The position numbers were made by a program, and so were the translations under genes. 64,000 nucleotides of DNA from Pseudidiomarina homiensis (GTDB lineage: Bacteria > Pseudomonadota > Gammaproteobacteria > Enterobacterales > Alteromonadaceae), in assembly GCF_003987225.1 (NCBI RefSeq), contig NZ_PIPX01000001.1, forward strand, positions 496,001 through 560,000, written 5' to 3'. Of the stretch, positions 8,568 through 16,442 are shown in pieces (position 1 is the stretch's first letter; every line of letters begins with the position of its first letter). Under the pieces are notes generated by a model. It ran no database searches. It was not told where the DNA came from and saw only the letters and a program-made list of their open reading frames with translations.

Positions 8568-8998
8568 TGACACAGCAAGAACAACCTTGTCAAAACATAG
8601 AGCCGTTGATTAGTGGCGCACTAGATAACGAGCTCACGCAGCAACAACGGCAGCAACTACATTTGCATTTAGCTTCGTGCGAAGCTTGCGCAAATTTGTA
8701 TCGTGAGCTGGCCGAACAGCGGGGCGCGGTAAAACTTGGTGTACAAACAAACGACGTGCTGAACGAATCACAGAGTACGCGTATTTGGAATGCAATCGGT
8801 TGGTCACTATTGGTGCTTGGCCTTATTCCACTGGTGATTTACGCCATCTATCAGTTTAGCCAAGACACCAGTATTCCATGGTGGATTAAGTTAACCATCG
8901 GAACTACAGTGCTTGGGCTGATTTTACTCTTTATTAATGTGTTACGGCAACGCATGCAAGCGGCCAAGTCTGACCCCTACAAGAAGGTAAACTTATGA
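8564..8998 (+). CDS. Membrane anti-sigma factor with zinc-finger (zf-HC2) domain
   Basis: In the 144-residue protein, residues about 10-48 form the anti-sigma zinc finger: an early Cys, then LHLHLASCEACANLY with the His-x3-Cys-x2-Cys ligands. Two hydrophobic helices follow (about 78-98 and 106-127), placing it in the inner membrane with the zinc finger in the cytoplasm. It would sequester the sigma factor encoded just upstream. Genes on both sides are joined by ATGA overlaps, so sigma, anti-sigma and YbjQ-like protein are made together. Confidence 0.88.
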   Translation: MMTQQEQPCQNIEPLISGALDNELTQQQRQQLHLHLASCEACANLYRELAEQRGAVKLGVQTNDVLNESQSTRIWNAIGWSLLVLGLIPLVIYAIYQFSQDTSIPWWIKLTIGTTVLGLILLFINVLRQRMQAAKSDPYKKVNL

Positions 8999-9336
8999 AA
9001 CATATTCCGATTGTTACGACCGAGACGATTGCTGGAAAAACGATCACTGAACAGTTAGGTATCGTCCGCGGTAATACTATACGCGCACGCCATGTGGGGC
9101 GGGATATTCTTGCTGCCTTTCGCAATCTGGTTGGCGGCGAAATCAGCGATTACACCAAACTCATGGCTGAGAGTCGCGAACAAGCCTTAGATCGCATGCA
9201 AACAGAAGCGCTTGAGCTAGGTGCAGATGCGGTGGTAAGTGTGCGTTTCACCACATCTATGCTCGCTCATGGCGCCGCAGAGCTCTTAGTTTATGGGACT
9301 GCCGTAAAATTAACTGCTGATAACTCAAGCAACTAG
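8995..9336 (+). CDS. YbjQ/UPF0145 family protein
   Basis: The 113-residue protein carries the YbjQ signature, including an early TTETIAGKTITEQLG strand, GRDILAAFRNLVGGEISDYT, and LGADAVVSVRF. The family forms ring-like pentamers and is often labelled heavy-metal-binding, but its function is not established. It starts within the stop of the anti-sigma gene (ATGA), so it belongs to the sigma operon. That link suggests a role in the stress response the sigma factor governs, which is inference. The downstream small gene starts 138 bases later. Confidence 0.87.
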   Translation: MKHIPIVTTETIAGKTITEQLGIVRGNTIRARHVGRDILAAFRNLVGGEISDYTKLMAESREQALDRMQTEALELGADAVVSVRFTTSMLAHGAAELLVYGTAVKLTADNSSN

Positions 9337-9474
9337 CAACTAGCCACCATATCTTTACGTGAACTTTACGGACAGGTTTGCGATTTTTGCTTACTCTGCT
9401 AATACTTGAACAGTTGTAATCGCACTGCGAAGGGCGTGGTGCGGCTACATCTGCAAAGAACGTGGAGTTTACTC

Positions 9475-9714
9475 ATGATGCGTAAATTGCTGATTTTAGC
9501 TATTTTCGCTGCAGCCTTTTATCAGTATTACTATGGCTTTGGCGCACATTTGATGCCAGACATCGATCTTGGTGAAGTCGCAGGCGATCTAAAACGCAAA
9601 GCTGTCGAAAAACGCGATCCAACCTTACTTACCTTAGAATGTCCTGCTGGAACCTATGTTGCTGTGGATGAAACACTGCAAACCGCAAATTGCCAACCGC
9701 GCTCTCGTTTGTAA
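9475..9714 (+). CDS. Small secreted or membrane-anchored protein of unknown function
   Basis: I start this 79-residue protein at the ATG pair 9475/9478 because GGAG lies 7 bases upstream; the open frame extends further 5' without a good ribosome-binding site. Residues 4-20 form a hydrophobic segment rich in Phe and Tyr (LLILAIFAAAFYQYYYG). The mature part has two cysteines (LECPAGTY and ANCQPRS) about 17 residues apart that could form a disulfide. No family recognised. It lies between the sigma operon and the DUF2868 gene and may be transcribed alone. Confidence 0.6.
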   Translation: MMRKLLILAIFAAAFYQYYYGFGAHLMPDIDLGEVAGDLKRKAVEKRDPTLLTLECPAGTYVAVDETLQTANCQPRSRL

Positions 9715-9803
9715 GTAGCCGTTAACGACGCTTTACCTTCACTCAGCGCTCCAGTATCTTAAGCCTTCCAGCATCACTTTGTTTCAGGCGGGGAAGGCTA
9801 CCC

Positions 9804-11090
9804 TTGGATTTAAGTCGTTTTGAACAGTTCTGGCTTGCTGAGCATCAGCGTTTGCGTGATGTGCGTGATCCGTCGTTACAGCAACAGCAATTCAAGCTAA
9901 ATGAAATCCGGGCACACGGGCCCCAGAACCAACTTATCGAACGTGCTGTGTGCTTAAGCGAACGTCAAGGTTTGCTAAATCAGTTAAGCCATTGGCAGCA
10001 CTTGCGACGTCTGTTGACCTTGGTGCTAGGTGTGCTTGCCGTAGTGATTGGTATGGGTGTCAGTCAAACTATTCTTAGCCAACCACAGCCGTTATCGTTA
10101 CTCTTCGCGATCAACATCCTACTTTTACCAAACCTATTAATGTTGTTGTTTTGGTTAGCTTTTACGCTGCGCAAGCCCCGACCAAGCGGGATAACGGGTG
10201 TGGCTTATTCACTGTTGACGTTGTTACAACGCAAACGTGGAGAAAGTGCGCTTGAACAGAGTTGGTTAGCGCACGTGCAGCAGCAGCGACTTTTACAACC
10301 ATTGATGGCAGTCGCGACACATGGGTTTTGGCTGCTCATAGCAATATCGTCGTGGCTAACATTGATACTCTACCTAAGTTTTAATGACTATACTTTTCAA
10401 TGGGCGACGACAATCCTGAATGCTGAGCAGGTCGCGACGATTGCGCATGCCATTAACGGTTTGCCGCATTTCTTATTCTCTGCACAAGTGCCAACCATTG
10501 CTGACAGTGCGACGAATACTACTATTGCTGCACAAGCAGGGCGTTGGCTAGCGCTTTGCTTGATGACCTATGGCGTGTTACCAAGAGCGCTTGCTGCGTT
10601 GCTCGCCGTTGGGTTGTTTTACCGGCGCGCACACGCAATGGAGCTTGATCTGCAAGCCGAGGGTTACCACGCTGTGGTGAATGCATTGGGTGAATCTCGA
10701 CAACAAACGAACACTGTCGATGCTGATACCGACAGTGATACTGCAATCCATTTTCATTATGCGGACCATGGCCATGGTAGCTATTTGTTAACTTTAGATT
10801 ATGAGGCTGAACCTGAGTACACGACAAGCGCCGAACAGCTAGGGTTGGTTGCAACCTATGCAGACAAACAACACATGCTGCAACGCTTAAGCGCAAATCC
10901 AAGTGCGCAGCTACAGGTAAGGGTTGCAGCTCAATTAACGCCGGATCGAAGTAGTATCCAGTATTTAGCGGCGCTCGCCCAAACGACCCAACAGCTGACT
11001 GTGGTGCTTGTCCGTGGTTCACAAGCAACTTATTTAGCCCAGTGGCAACAACAATTAGACCGTTATGGAGTTGCTTATGTCGTCGCTTAA
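9804..11090 (+). CDS. DUF2868 membrane protein
   Basis: The 428-residue protein starts at TTG behind a strong GGGGAAGG ribosome-binding site. It has four predicted membrane helices (about residues 70-90, 95-118, 170-195 and 240-275) and a soluble C-terminal domain from about 290 that may be cytoplasmic. This matches DUF2868, a family that nearly always sits beside a GTPase with a DUF3482 domain, as here. Its last codons overlap the GTPase start region. The pair probably forms one membrane-GTPase complex; its job is unknown. Confidence 0.82.
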   Translation: MDLSRFEQFWLAEHQRLRDVRDPSLQQQQFKLNEIRAHGPQNQLIERAVCLSERQGLLNQLSHWQHLRRLLTLVLGVLAVVIGMGVSQTILSQPQPLSLLFAINILLLPNLLMLLFWLAFTLRKPRPSGITGVAYSLLTLLQRKRGESALEQSWLAHVQQQRLLQPLMAVATHGFWLLIAISSWLTLILYLSFNDYTFQWATTILNAEQVATIAHAINGLPHFLFSAQVPTIADSATNTTIAAQAGRWLALCLMTYGVLPRALAALLAVGLFYRRAHAMELDLQAEGYHAVVNALGESRQQTNTVDADTDSDTAIHFHYADHGHGSYLLTLDYEAEPEYTTSAEQLGLVATYADKQHMLQRLSANPSAQLQVRVAAQLTPDRSSIQYLAALAQTTQQLTVVLVRGSQATYLAQWQQQLDRYGVAYVVA

Positions 11091-12429
11091 GATTGCGGTG
11101 GTCGGGCACACTAATGCCGGCAAAACCTCGCTATTGCGTACGCTATTGCATTCACGCCAATTCGGTGAGGTCGATCAACGACCAAGCACTACGCGAAGCG
11201 TACTTGAACAAGGTGTATGGTTAGAAGGGCAACAGCTTTTGGCCTTTTATGATACGCCTGGGTTAGAGTCCGGTTCGGAACTTTTTAATGAAGTTGAAGC
11301 CTTTGTCGAACAGTTTCGCCATGATGGGCCAGCACAGATTCGTGCCTTTCTTGCTAGCGCGTTGGCGGACGACCGGTTCGCACAAGAAGCGAAAGTCTTG
11401 CGCCAATTATTGCAGTCGGATGCCGCTTTTTATGTTATTGATTGCCGTGATCCTGTATTGCCAAAATATCAAGATGAATTGCATTTATTGACGCGTTGTG
11501 GGAAGCCGCTGATTCCAGTGCTTAACTACACTGCCGCTGCGGGGCAACAGGAACAAGCATGGCGGCAGGCTTTGGCAAAGCTAAGTCTCCATGCTGTTGT
11601 TGCTTTCGATACAGTGACACCGCCCGAAGGTGGTGAAGCCTATTTACTTGAAAGTTTGGCGACCGTCGTGCCGTCAGCAGCGGGAGCATTGAAGGAACTC
11701 ATCGCCTGGCGCGGCAAGGAACGAGAACAGCGCCTGCATGGCGCATTGCATGCGGTTGCAGAACTACTGGTAGATGTTGCAAGTTACCAAGAAGTTGTGC
11801 CGCAAAGCGCTCCAGACCACGAACTACAAACGGCAATTGAACGTTTGCAACGGCGCATTCGTATGCGTGAGCAGGATACAGTACGTAGTATCTTGAATCG
11901 TTTTGCATTTTTACCTGAAGATGCGATAGCTGAGCAGCTTGATAGTGCATCTGGTGCATGGCAAGAGGACCTGTTTGCGCCCGAAGTACTAAAAGCCTGG
12001 GGCAAAGATGCTGGTTTTGGGATTGGCGCTGGAGCCGCAACGGGTGCCGGTATTGACCTAATGGTCGGTGGCATGAGCTTAGGAGCCGCAACAGCATTAG
12101 GTGCGGCTGCTGGCGGGCTTTATCAGAGTTGGCGTCACTTAGGCGAAAAGTTGAAACAACGTTGGCGCGGGCAACGTGAACTTCACGTTGATAATGCCAC
12201 GCTCGCTGCGCTGACCGGTCGTCAGTTGTATCTATTACAACAGTTAGTACGGCGTGGTCATGCCGCGACTGAGACTCTTACCATAGCCAAATCTCATCGT
12301 GTATCACGCGAACAATTCAAGACGATAGAGCAGTCCCTTGGCCCCATATTAGCCCATACTCCGGACATTGATCGTCAGCGAGTGGTGACGGAACTTGCGG
12401 GAAAGCTAGAAGAGAATTGGTCGGCGTGA
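11077..12429 (+). CDS. GTPase with DUF3482 domain
   Basis: The 450-residue protein has an N-terminal Era/TrmE-like G domain: P-loop GHTNAGKTS near residue 10, a switch threonine in PSTTRSV, DTPG near 55 and the loose NYTA motif near 150. The C-terminal DUF3482 part holds a glycine-rich hydrophobic hairpin (GFGIGAGAATGAGIDLMVGG, GAATALGAAAGG) that could insert in membranes, as in dynamin- or YdjX-type G proteins. I chose the ATG at 11077 since TATGGAG lies 6 bases ahead; an ATG four codons earlier is possible. It overlaps the DUF2868 gene by 14 bases and its 3' end overlaps the tRNA-Pro gene on the other strand. Confidence 0.85.
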   Translation: MSSLKIAVVGHTNAGKTSLLRTLLHSRQFGEVDQRPSTTRSVLEQGVWLEGQQLLAFYDTPGLESGSELFNEVEAFVEQFRHDGPAQIRAFLASALADDRFAQEAKVLRQLLQSDAAFYVIDCRDPVLPKYQDELHLLTRCGKPLIPVLNYTAAAGQQEQAWRQALAKLSLHAVVAFDTVTPPEGGEAYLLESLATVVPSAAGALKELIAWRGKEREQRLHGALHAVAELLVDVASYQEVVPQSAPDHELQTAIERLQRRIRMREQDTVRSILNRFAFLPEDAIAEQLDSASGAWQEDLFAPEVLKAWGKDAGFGIGAGAATGAGIDLMVGGMSLGAATALGAAAGGLYQSWRHLGEKLKQRWRGQRELHVDNATLAALTGRQLYLLQQLVRRGHAATETLTIAKSHRVSREQFKTIEQSLGPILAHTPDIDRQRVVTELAGKLEENWSA

Positions 12430-12494
12430 CTGGATTTGAACCAGCGACCCCTGACACCCCATGACAGTGCGCTACCAAGCTGCGCTACACGCCG
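12418..12494 (-). tRNA. tRNA-Pro (anticodon GGG)
   Basis: A full cloverleaf of 77 bases reads on the minus strand: acceptor CGGCGTG/CACGCCG, D arm, anticodon loop ATGGGGT and T arm CTGG-TTCAAAT-CCAG, with CCA encoded. The anticodon stem has the T-T mismatch also found in E. coli proL. The 3' acceptor and CCA overlap the last 12 bases of the DUF3482 gene on the opposite strand. Confidence 0.95.
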
Positions 12495-12506
12495 ACCGAG
12501 CCCGTT

Positions 12507-12534
12507 ATATTACTGCTTTTTTTTGATTTAACAA
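12507..12534 (-). promoter_or_regulatory. Promoter of tRNA-Pro
   Basis: On the minus strand TTGTTA (12534-12529) and TAATAT (12512-12507) are spaced by 16 bases, with a GC-rich discriminator CGGGC just after. It lies 13 bases before the tRNA 5' end and between it and the yejM stop. Confidence 0.6.
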
Positions 12535-12568
12535 GCCATCGTCGGTACGAACGAAGTCAAGTGGTTAT

Positions 12569-14173
12569 TTATTCGTCATTTTGTTGGCTAAAGCGTTGCA
12601 AATGCTTGATACCGTCGACCAACACCGGCGTAGCAGGGGCGACATTTGGCATTTCCTCGAGCGTTGTGTTGGCAAAGCTACGCACGCGACCATCAGTACT
12701 TATAACGGTTGTCGCATCAACATCATACACCACAAGATCACGCGCAAAGCTCGTCATCACTGGGAATTCACGTTCCTGCGGAAGGAATAAGTTCTTACCG
12801 GTTGCGAATGCTTCCACACCCCCAGCACAATCCATATAGCGCTGAGTGAGCGTCGGTGTAATATCCGTGAGTAGTGCGATATCTTGGGCGGCGAAAGAAA
12901 GGTTTTGCGTGTGAAACAACGGCACTTGCACGTTCTGTAAGCTATATACTTCACGCGGAGTTTGCGTGCTCGTGTTATTCGTCAAAGCGGTAACAATCAC
13001 TTGCTGGCCCGCCACTATCGCCTTTGCTAGCTGTTCAAGGGTCGTGTTATTTAATTCAGACTGTAGCGAAAAGGTTAGGGTATCGCGATAGCTTTCCATG
13101 GTTGGTTGACGCAAGTAGCTGGCTACATCGAATTGTTGCAGGTCTCCGCTTAACTCGATGCGGATTTGATAATCTTTGAACTGCTTCCAGAAAGCTGGAA
13201 CTTGTTGCTTAGCGGCCATCGGCTCGCTGTAAATATCAGCTAACCCGTAAAATAATTCGAAAACCCCGCCAGACACACTGGTTTGTCCTACTAAAGGTGA
13301 TGCGAAGCGTTCTAACTGCGGCAATACTTCAAGTATGCGTTGCTGTTCAGTAGCCGTTAGTGAGTCAAAGACCACGACCAAGGTATCTCGAGTGACACCT
13401 TGGCGGGCACACATAAGTTCATGTGGCGGATAATTGAGGTCAATTCGAGCCGTACCCTTGAGTAGCCGATCGGTGGCTTGCGAACGCTCTTCGGCGAGCC
13501 AACCATGTTTGCTCATTAGCGTCTGTGCTGTGGTGGGATATGACAGCGGAAACAAATCGTCCTGCTTGGTGATCGGCGTGTAAAACACTGCATCAGCCCA
13601 TATATGGATACTGTGGCTGGCCAAAAAGCACAGCACGAACACTGCGCTAAACGCAGCTCCCCAATGCTTCTCGCGTAAACGTTCCAAACGTTTCCAAGCG
13701 ATGTTCGCTAAAGCTAACTCGAAGACCAGCAAGACGACAAAGACAAGTAACATACCTAAGAGTAGGACAAAGCTAGCGCCAGCAAAGGCGGTTTCAGCAT
13801 CTAACGCCAACTGCGATAAGGAATAGGTATTTAAATGGTAGCCGTATTGACGGAAAAATAAGGCATCCGCTACTAATGCTATGAGCCCAAATGCTGCGAC
13901 AAGGGTAGCCACGCCCTTGAGGAATCGCGAAAAGGGCACGATCAAACAAAACGGAAAGATTAAAATAATGAAGGTAATAAACGGCAAGAACGCAAAGTGA
14001 CCGAGCCAACTAATGAGCATGTAAAAACCACCAAGCAAGGTGGATGGGGTATCAGCGGCTTCAATATAGAGCGTGCCAATGGCGAGCGCTAAAATGATAT
14101 TGAAGAAGGTGAACCAGTGTCCCCAACTGATCAGTCGAGCAATTTTGTCACGGCGCTGTTTGCGTTGTCTCAT
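12569..14173 (-). CDS. yejM: YejM/PbgA/LapC-type inner-membrane protein (DUF3413 plus sulfatase-like domain)
   Basis: The 534-residue protein has five N-terminal membrane helices (DUF3413, residues about 15-165) and a periplasmic alkaline-phosphatase/sulfatase-like domain (about 240-500). In E. coli this protein controls lipopolysaccharide synthesis by regulating FtsH-LapB degradation of LpxC. The neighbours yejL and yejK confirm orthology. It is shorter than the 586-residue E. coli protein, and the sulfatase nucleophile region (GQTSVSGGVFELFYG) and the metal-site strand (VIVTALTNN) look eroded, in line with a sensing rather than enzymatic role. It follows yejL by 16 bases. Confidence 0.88.
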   Translation of the reverse strand: MRQRKQRRDKIARLISWGHWFTFFNIILALAIGTLYIEAADTPSTLLGGFYMLISWLGHFAFLPFITFIILIFPFCLIVPFSRFLKGVATLVAAFGLIALVADALFFRQYGYHLNTYSLSQLALDAETAFAGASFVLLLGMLLVFVVLLVFELALANIAWKRLERLREKHWGAAFSAVFVLCFLASHSIHIWADAVFYTPITKQDDLFPLSYPTTAQTLMSKHGWLAEERSQATDRLLKGTARIDLNYPPHELMCARQGVTRDTLVVVFDSLTATEQQRILEVLPQLERFASPLVGQTSVSGGVFELFYGLADIYSEPMAAKQQVPAFWKQFKDYQIRIELSGDLQQFDVASYLRQPTMESYRDTLTFSLQSELNNTTLEQLAKAIVAGQQVIVTALTNNTSTQTPREVYSLQNVQVPLFHTQNLSFAAQDIALLTDITPTLTQRYMDCAGGVEAFATGKNLFLPQEREFPVMTSFARDLVVYDVDATTVISTDGRVRSFANTTLEEMPNVAPATPVLVDGIKHLQRFSQQNDE

Positions 14174-14189
14174 GCGTGCCCTAAAAGTC

Positions 14190-14405
14190 TTATTTATTCA
14201 ACGATTGTAGCAGGACTTTACCAAATTGTTCAGCTACTTGCTGAGCGCGCTGTGGCTCATAGTGTTGCGACAAGATATGCGTAACGGCATTGCCAAGCGT
14301 CATAAGTGCAAGGTCCACTGGCACGTTTTCTTTGTGTAGCGTCTCCAGCACGTCATTGAGAAGTTTTTCTTGCTGGGCGGCTTCATATTTTGACACGATT
14401 GGCAT
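14190..14405 (-). CDS. yejL: YejL family protein
   Basis: The 71-residue protein matches the YejL/DUF1414 family: MPIVSKYE start, NVPVDLALMTLGNAVTHILS core and a C-terminal QVAEQFGKVLLQSL. The family forms small helical dimers of unknown role. It lies between divergent yejK and downstream yejM, the conserved gammaproteobacterial order. AAGGAAAAAA precedes the ATG. Confidence 0.88.
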   Translation of the reverse strand: MPIVSKYEAAQQEKLLNDVLETLHKENVPVDLALMTLGNAVTHILSQHYEPQRAQQVAEQFGKVLLQSLNK

Positions 14406-14486
14406 CGATTTTTTTCCTTACATGTTAGAATGCCGGCAATCTTATCACAGGCGCAACCATTTGCAGTAAGAAAGGAATGCAGCACC

Positions 14487-15530
14487 ATGCAAGCAGATGT
14501 ACAGCACAGTATCATTCATCAATTTTACACCAATGACGGCCAAATCGGGCTGCGTGTCGCACCGACAACACTCGCGATCAATGATGAGGTCGGCCTTTTG
14601 CTCGATGAACTGACAGAAGTCTACCAAGCCAAGCCAAGTAAAGGTTATGCGCGTTTTTTGCGGCCTGAGGATGAACACGAACGTAGTGTGGAGAGCAATT
14701 TTCCCGAGCTGCTCGAACATTGGCGGAAGGGGCAAGAGGAGTTTGTTAATTTCTCGCAAGAAAGTGCCAAGCTTTTACACCAACAACTACAACATTACGG
14801 CATTCTGGAAGCCGGTTTTTTGCTTGTTGCGAGCTACCGTGAACGCGGCCAAGATTTTTTAGTCGTTGCCTTTTTACCGAGTCAAGAAGGGGTCACCATC
14901 GCTGCCGATTTGAGTGTTGATAAATCCTCGCAGTTGGCGATTAGCAAAGTACAGCTGGCCGCGACGATTAATTTAAGCGAATGGGCCGATGAGCCTGATT
15001 CAACCACTTATATCTCGTTTATTAAAGGCCGCGCTGGACGCAAGGTATCTGACTTCTTTTTGGATTTTTTAGGGTGTGCCGAGGGCTTAAATGCGAAAAA
15101 ACAGTCACAACAATTGATTGAGAGCGTGAGCCGTTATGCCCAAGAGGAACAACTCGAAAACGAGCAAGCGCGACAATTGCGCAAGTCCGTGTACGACATC
15201 TGTGACAATCAATGGCAACAAGGCGAGCCGGTACGCGTCAAAGATCTATCAGAACAATTACGAGAAGCTGTCCCTGTAGAGCGTAGCTTTGCTGATTTTA
15301 ATCAAAGTCAGGCTGAGCGAGCATTAGTCGACGAGTTTCCTACCGATCGCTCAACATTGAAGAAACTGGTGAAATTCCAAGGGCAGGGAGGCGGTTTAAG
15401 TATCGGCTTTGACCAAGATTTATTAGGCGCGCGCGTTGAGTACGATCCACACAATGACAAGTTGACCGTGCACTGCACTCCGCCGAACCTACGGGACCAA
15501 TTACGTCGCTATTTCGGTATTGACAGTTAA
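14487..15530 (+). CDS. yejK: Nucleoid-associated protein YejK (NdpA)
   Basis: I start the 347-residue protein at 14487 (MQADVQHSIIHQFY), which aligns with the usual YejK start and has AAAGGA 10 bases upstream; the frame is open 19 codons earlier. YejK/NdpA is an abundant double-strand DNA-binding nucleoid protein that also interacts with topoisomerase IV. Family features are the LLDELTEVYQAKPSKGYARF stretch near the N-terminus, FLDFLGCAE near the middle and the C-terminal LVKFQGQGGGLSIGFD. It is divergent from yejL-yejM and ends at a bidirectional terminator shared with cspD. Confidence 0.92.
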   Translation: MQADVQHSIIHQFYTNDGQIGLRVAPTTLAINDEVGLLLDELTEVYQAKPSKGYARFLRPEDEHERSVESNFPELLEHWRKGQEEFVNFSQESAKLLHQQLQHYGILEAGFLLVASYRERGQDFLVVAFLPSQEGVTIAADLSVDKSSQLAISKVQLAATINLSEWADEPDSTTYISFIKGRAGRKVSDFFLDFLGCAEGLNAKKQSQQLIESVSRYAQEEQLENEQARQLRKSVYDICDNQWQQGEPVRVKDLSEQLREAVPVERSFADFNQSQAERALVDEFPTDRSTLKKLVKFQGQGGGLSIGFDQDLLGARVEYDPHNDKLTVHCTPPNLRDQLRRYFGIDS

Positions 15531-15551
15531 GACGCGGAATCCAGAAAATAA

Positions 15552-15585
15552 AAAACGCCAGCTCAGATAACTGAACTGGCGTTTT
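15552..15585. terminator. Bidirectional terminator between yejK and cspD
   Basis: The arms AAAACGCCAG and CTGGCGTTTT form a perfect 10-base stem, with an inner TCAG/CTGA extension. T-rich sequence follows on both strands, so it can end the convergent yejK and cspD transcripts. Confidence 0.88.
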
Positions 15586-15599
15586 AGTTTTAAAGAGTC

Positions 15600-15629
15600 T
15601 TATTTCTGCACGGGTTATTTCTGCACAGG
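15600..15629 (-). repeat. 15-base tandem duplication covering the cspD stop codon
   Basis: TTATTTCTGCACGGG (15600-15614) is followed directly by TTATTTCTGCACAGG (15615-15629), 14 of 15 identical. Read on the coding strand this repeats the last four codons and the stop of cspD in frame, so the second copy now lies after the stop as a reserve stop. Confidence 0.85.
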
Positions 15630-15824
15630 AATTATGTTCGTGGCGTGAAGACCTTTAGGACCTTCTTCGAGTTCGAACTCGACGTCTTGTCCTGCTTTAA
15701 GGGTGCGATAACCTTCCATTTCGATCGTTGAATAATGTGCGAAGATATCACCTTCACGGTCTTCTGCTTCAATGAATCCAAAACCTTTTGAGTTGTTGAA
15801 CCATTTCACTTTACCGGTTGCCAT
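15615..15824 (-). CDS. cspD: Cold-shock-domain protein CspD
   Basis: The 69-residue single-domain protein has RNP1 KGFGFIE and RNP2 DIFAHYS nucleic-acid-binding motifs. The segment MEGYRTLKAGQ and the place next to clpS-clpA point to CspD, a stationary-phase single-strand DNA/RNA binder that inhibits replication in E. coli, rather than CspA. AAGGAAGTAG precedes the ATG. It is divergent from clpS, and their shared 237-base gap holds no other gene. Long-UTR cold-shock control cannot be judged by eye. Confidence 0.9.
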   Translation of the reverse strand: MATGKVKWFNNSKGFGFIEAEDREGDIFAHYSTIEMEGYRTLKAGQDVEFELEEGPKGLHATNIIPVQK

Positions 15825-16061
15825 ACTTCTACTTCCTTTAATTCTGCAGTTACTATTTAATTATTGTTAGAATGACGTCGAGGCCTTTAAAAAGCCATTT
15901 GTTAACGCCATGTTTTACTCTAGGTGAGTTCTGTTCAGTGTCAAGCCAAATTTGTTTATTTAATGAACGGTGCGGCGGTTTTACATACACCTAATGGGTA
16001 AAATTCATCGGAAAGTGAGCGAAATTCTCGTTTTCTAGCTATAAATAGGTTAAGCATAGTT

Positions 16062-16382
16062 ATGAGTAGTATGGACCAACAGCAACATGGAGCGGTGCAT
16101 GATCGGCAGAGCGAAAAGGAAAAGCTCGCGCCACCGCCCATGTATAAGGTGATTTTGAATAATGACGATTACACCCCCATGGATTTTGTCGTGGAGGTAC
16201 TCATTAAGTTCTTTCGGATGGATCAGGAACGCGCCACCGACACCATGTTGACCATTCATTATAAAGGCCGCGCTGTGTGCGGGGTCTATTCGGCAGAAGT
16301 TGCCGAAACCAAAGTAGTACAAGTGAACCAGTATGCGCGAGAACATGAACACCCGCTGTTATGTTCAATGGAAAAGGCTTAA
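16062..16382 (+). CDS. clpS: ClpS adaptor for ClpAP
   Basis: The 106-residue protein delivers N-degron substrates to ClpA. The N-terminal tail (residues 1-25) is charged and flexible, as needed to dock on ClpA. The core has the [20 protein letters not shown] stretch that forms the hydrophobic N-degron pocket, and a late [19 protein letters not shown] segment. The gene precedes clpA by 60 bases, and aat, which makes N-degrons, is also nearby. Confidence 0.95.
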   Translation: MSSMDQQQHGAVHDRQSEKEKLAPPPMYKVILNNDDYTPMDFVVEVLIKFFRMDQERATDTMLTIHYKGRAVCGVYSAEVAETKVVQVNQYAREHEHPLLCSMEKA

Positions 16383-16442
16383 CTCGTTGACGAGTTGCCA
16401 ACCCAATGCGCTGTCGTGGTCTGGTCCAAATGAGGAGTGCGT

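Noticed and set aside
10522-11109. 195-codon minus-strand frame over the DUF2868 gene
   Set aside because: Its product resembles no protein and it crosses the DUF2868-DUF3482 junction; a shadow of the real gene.
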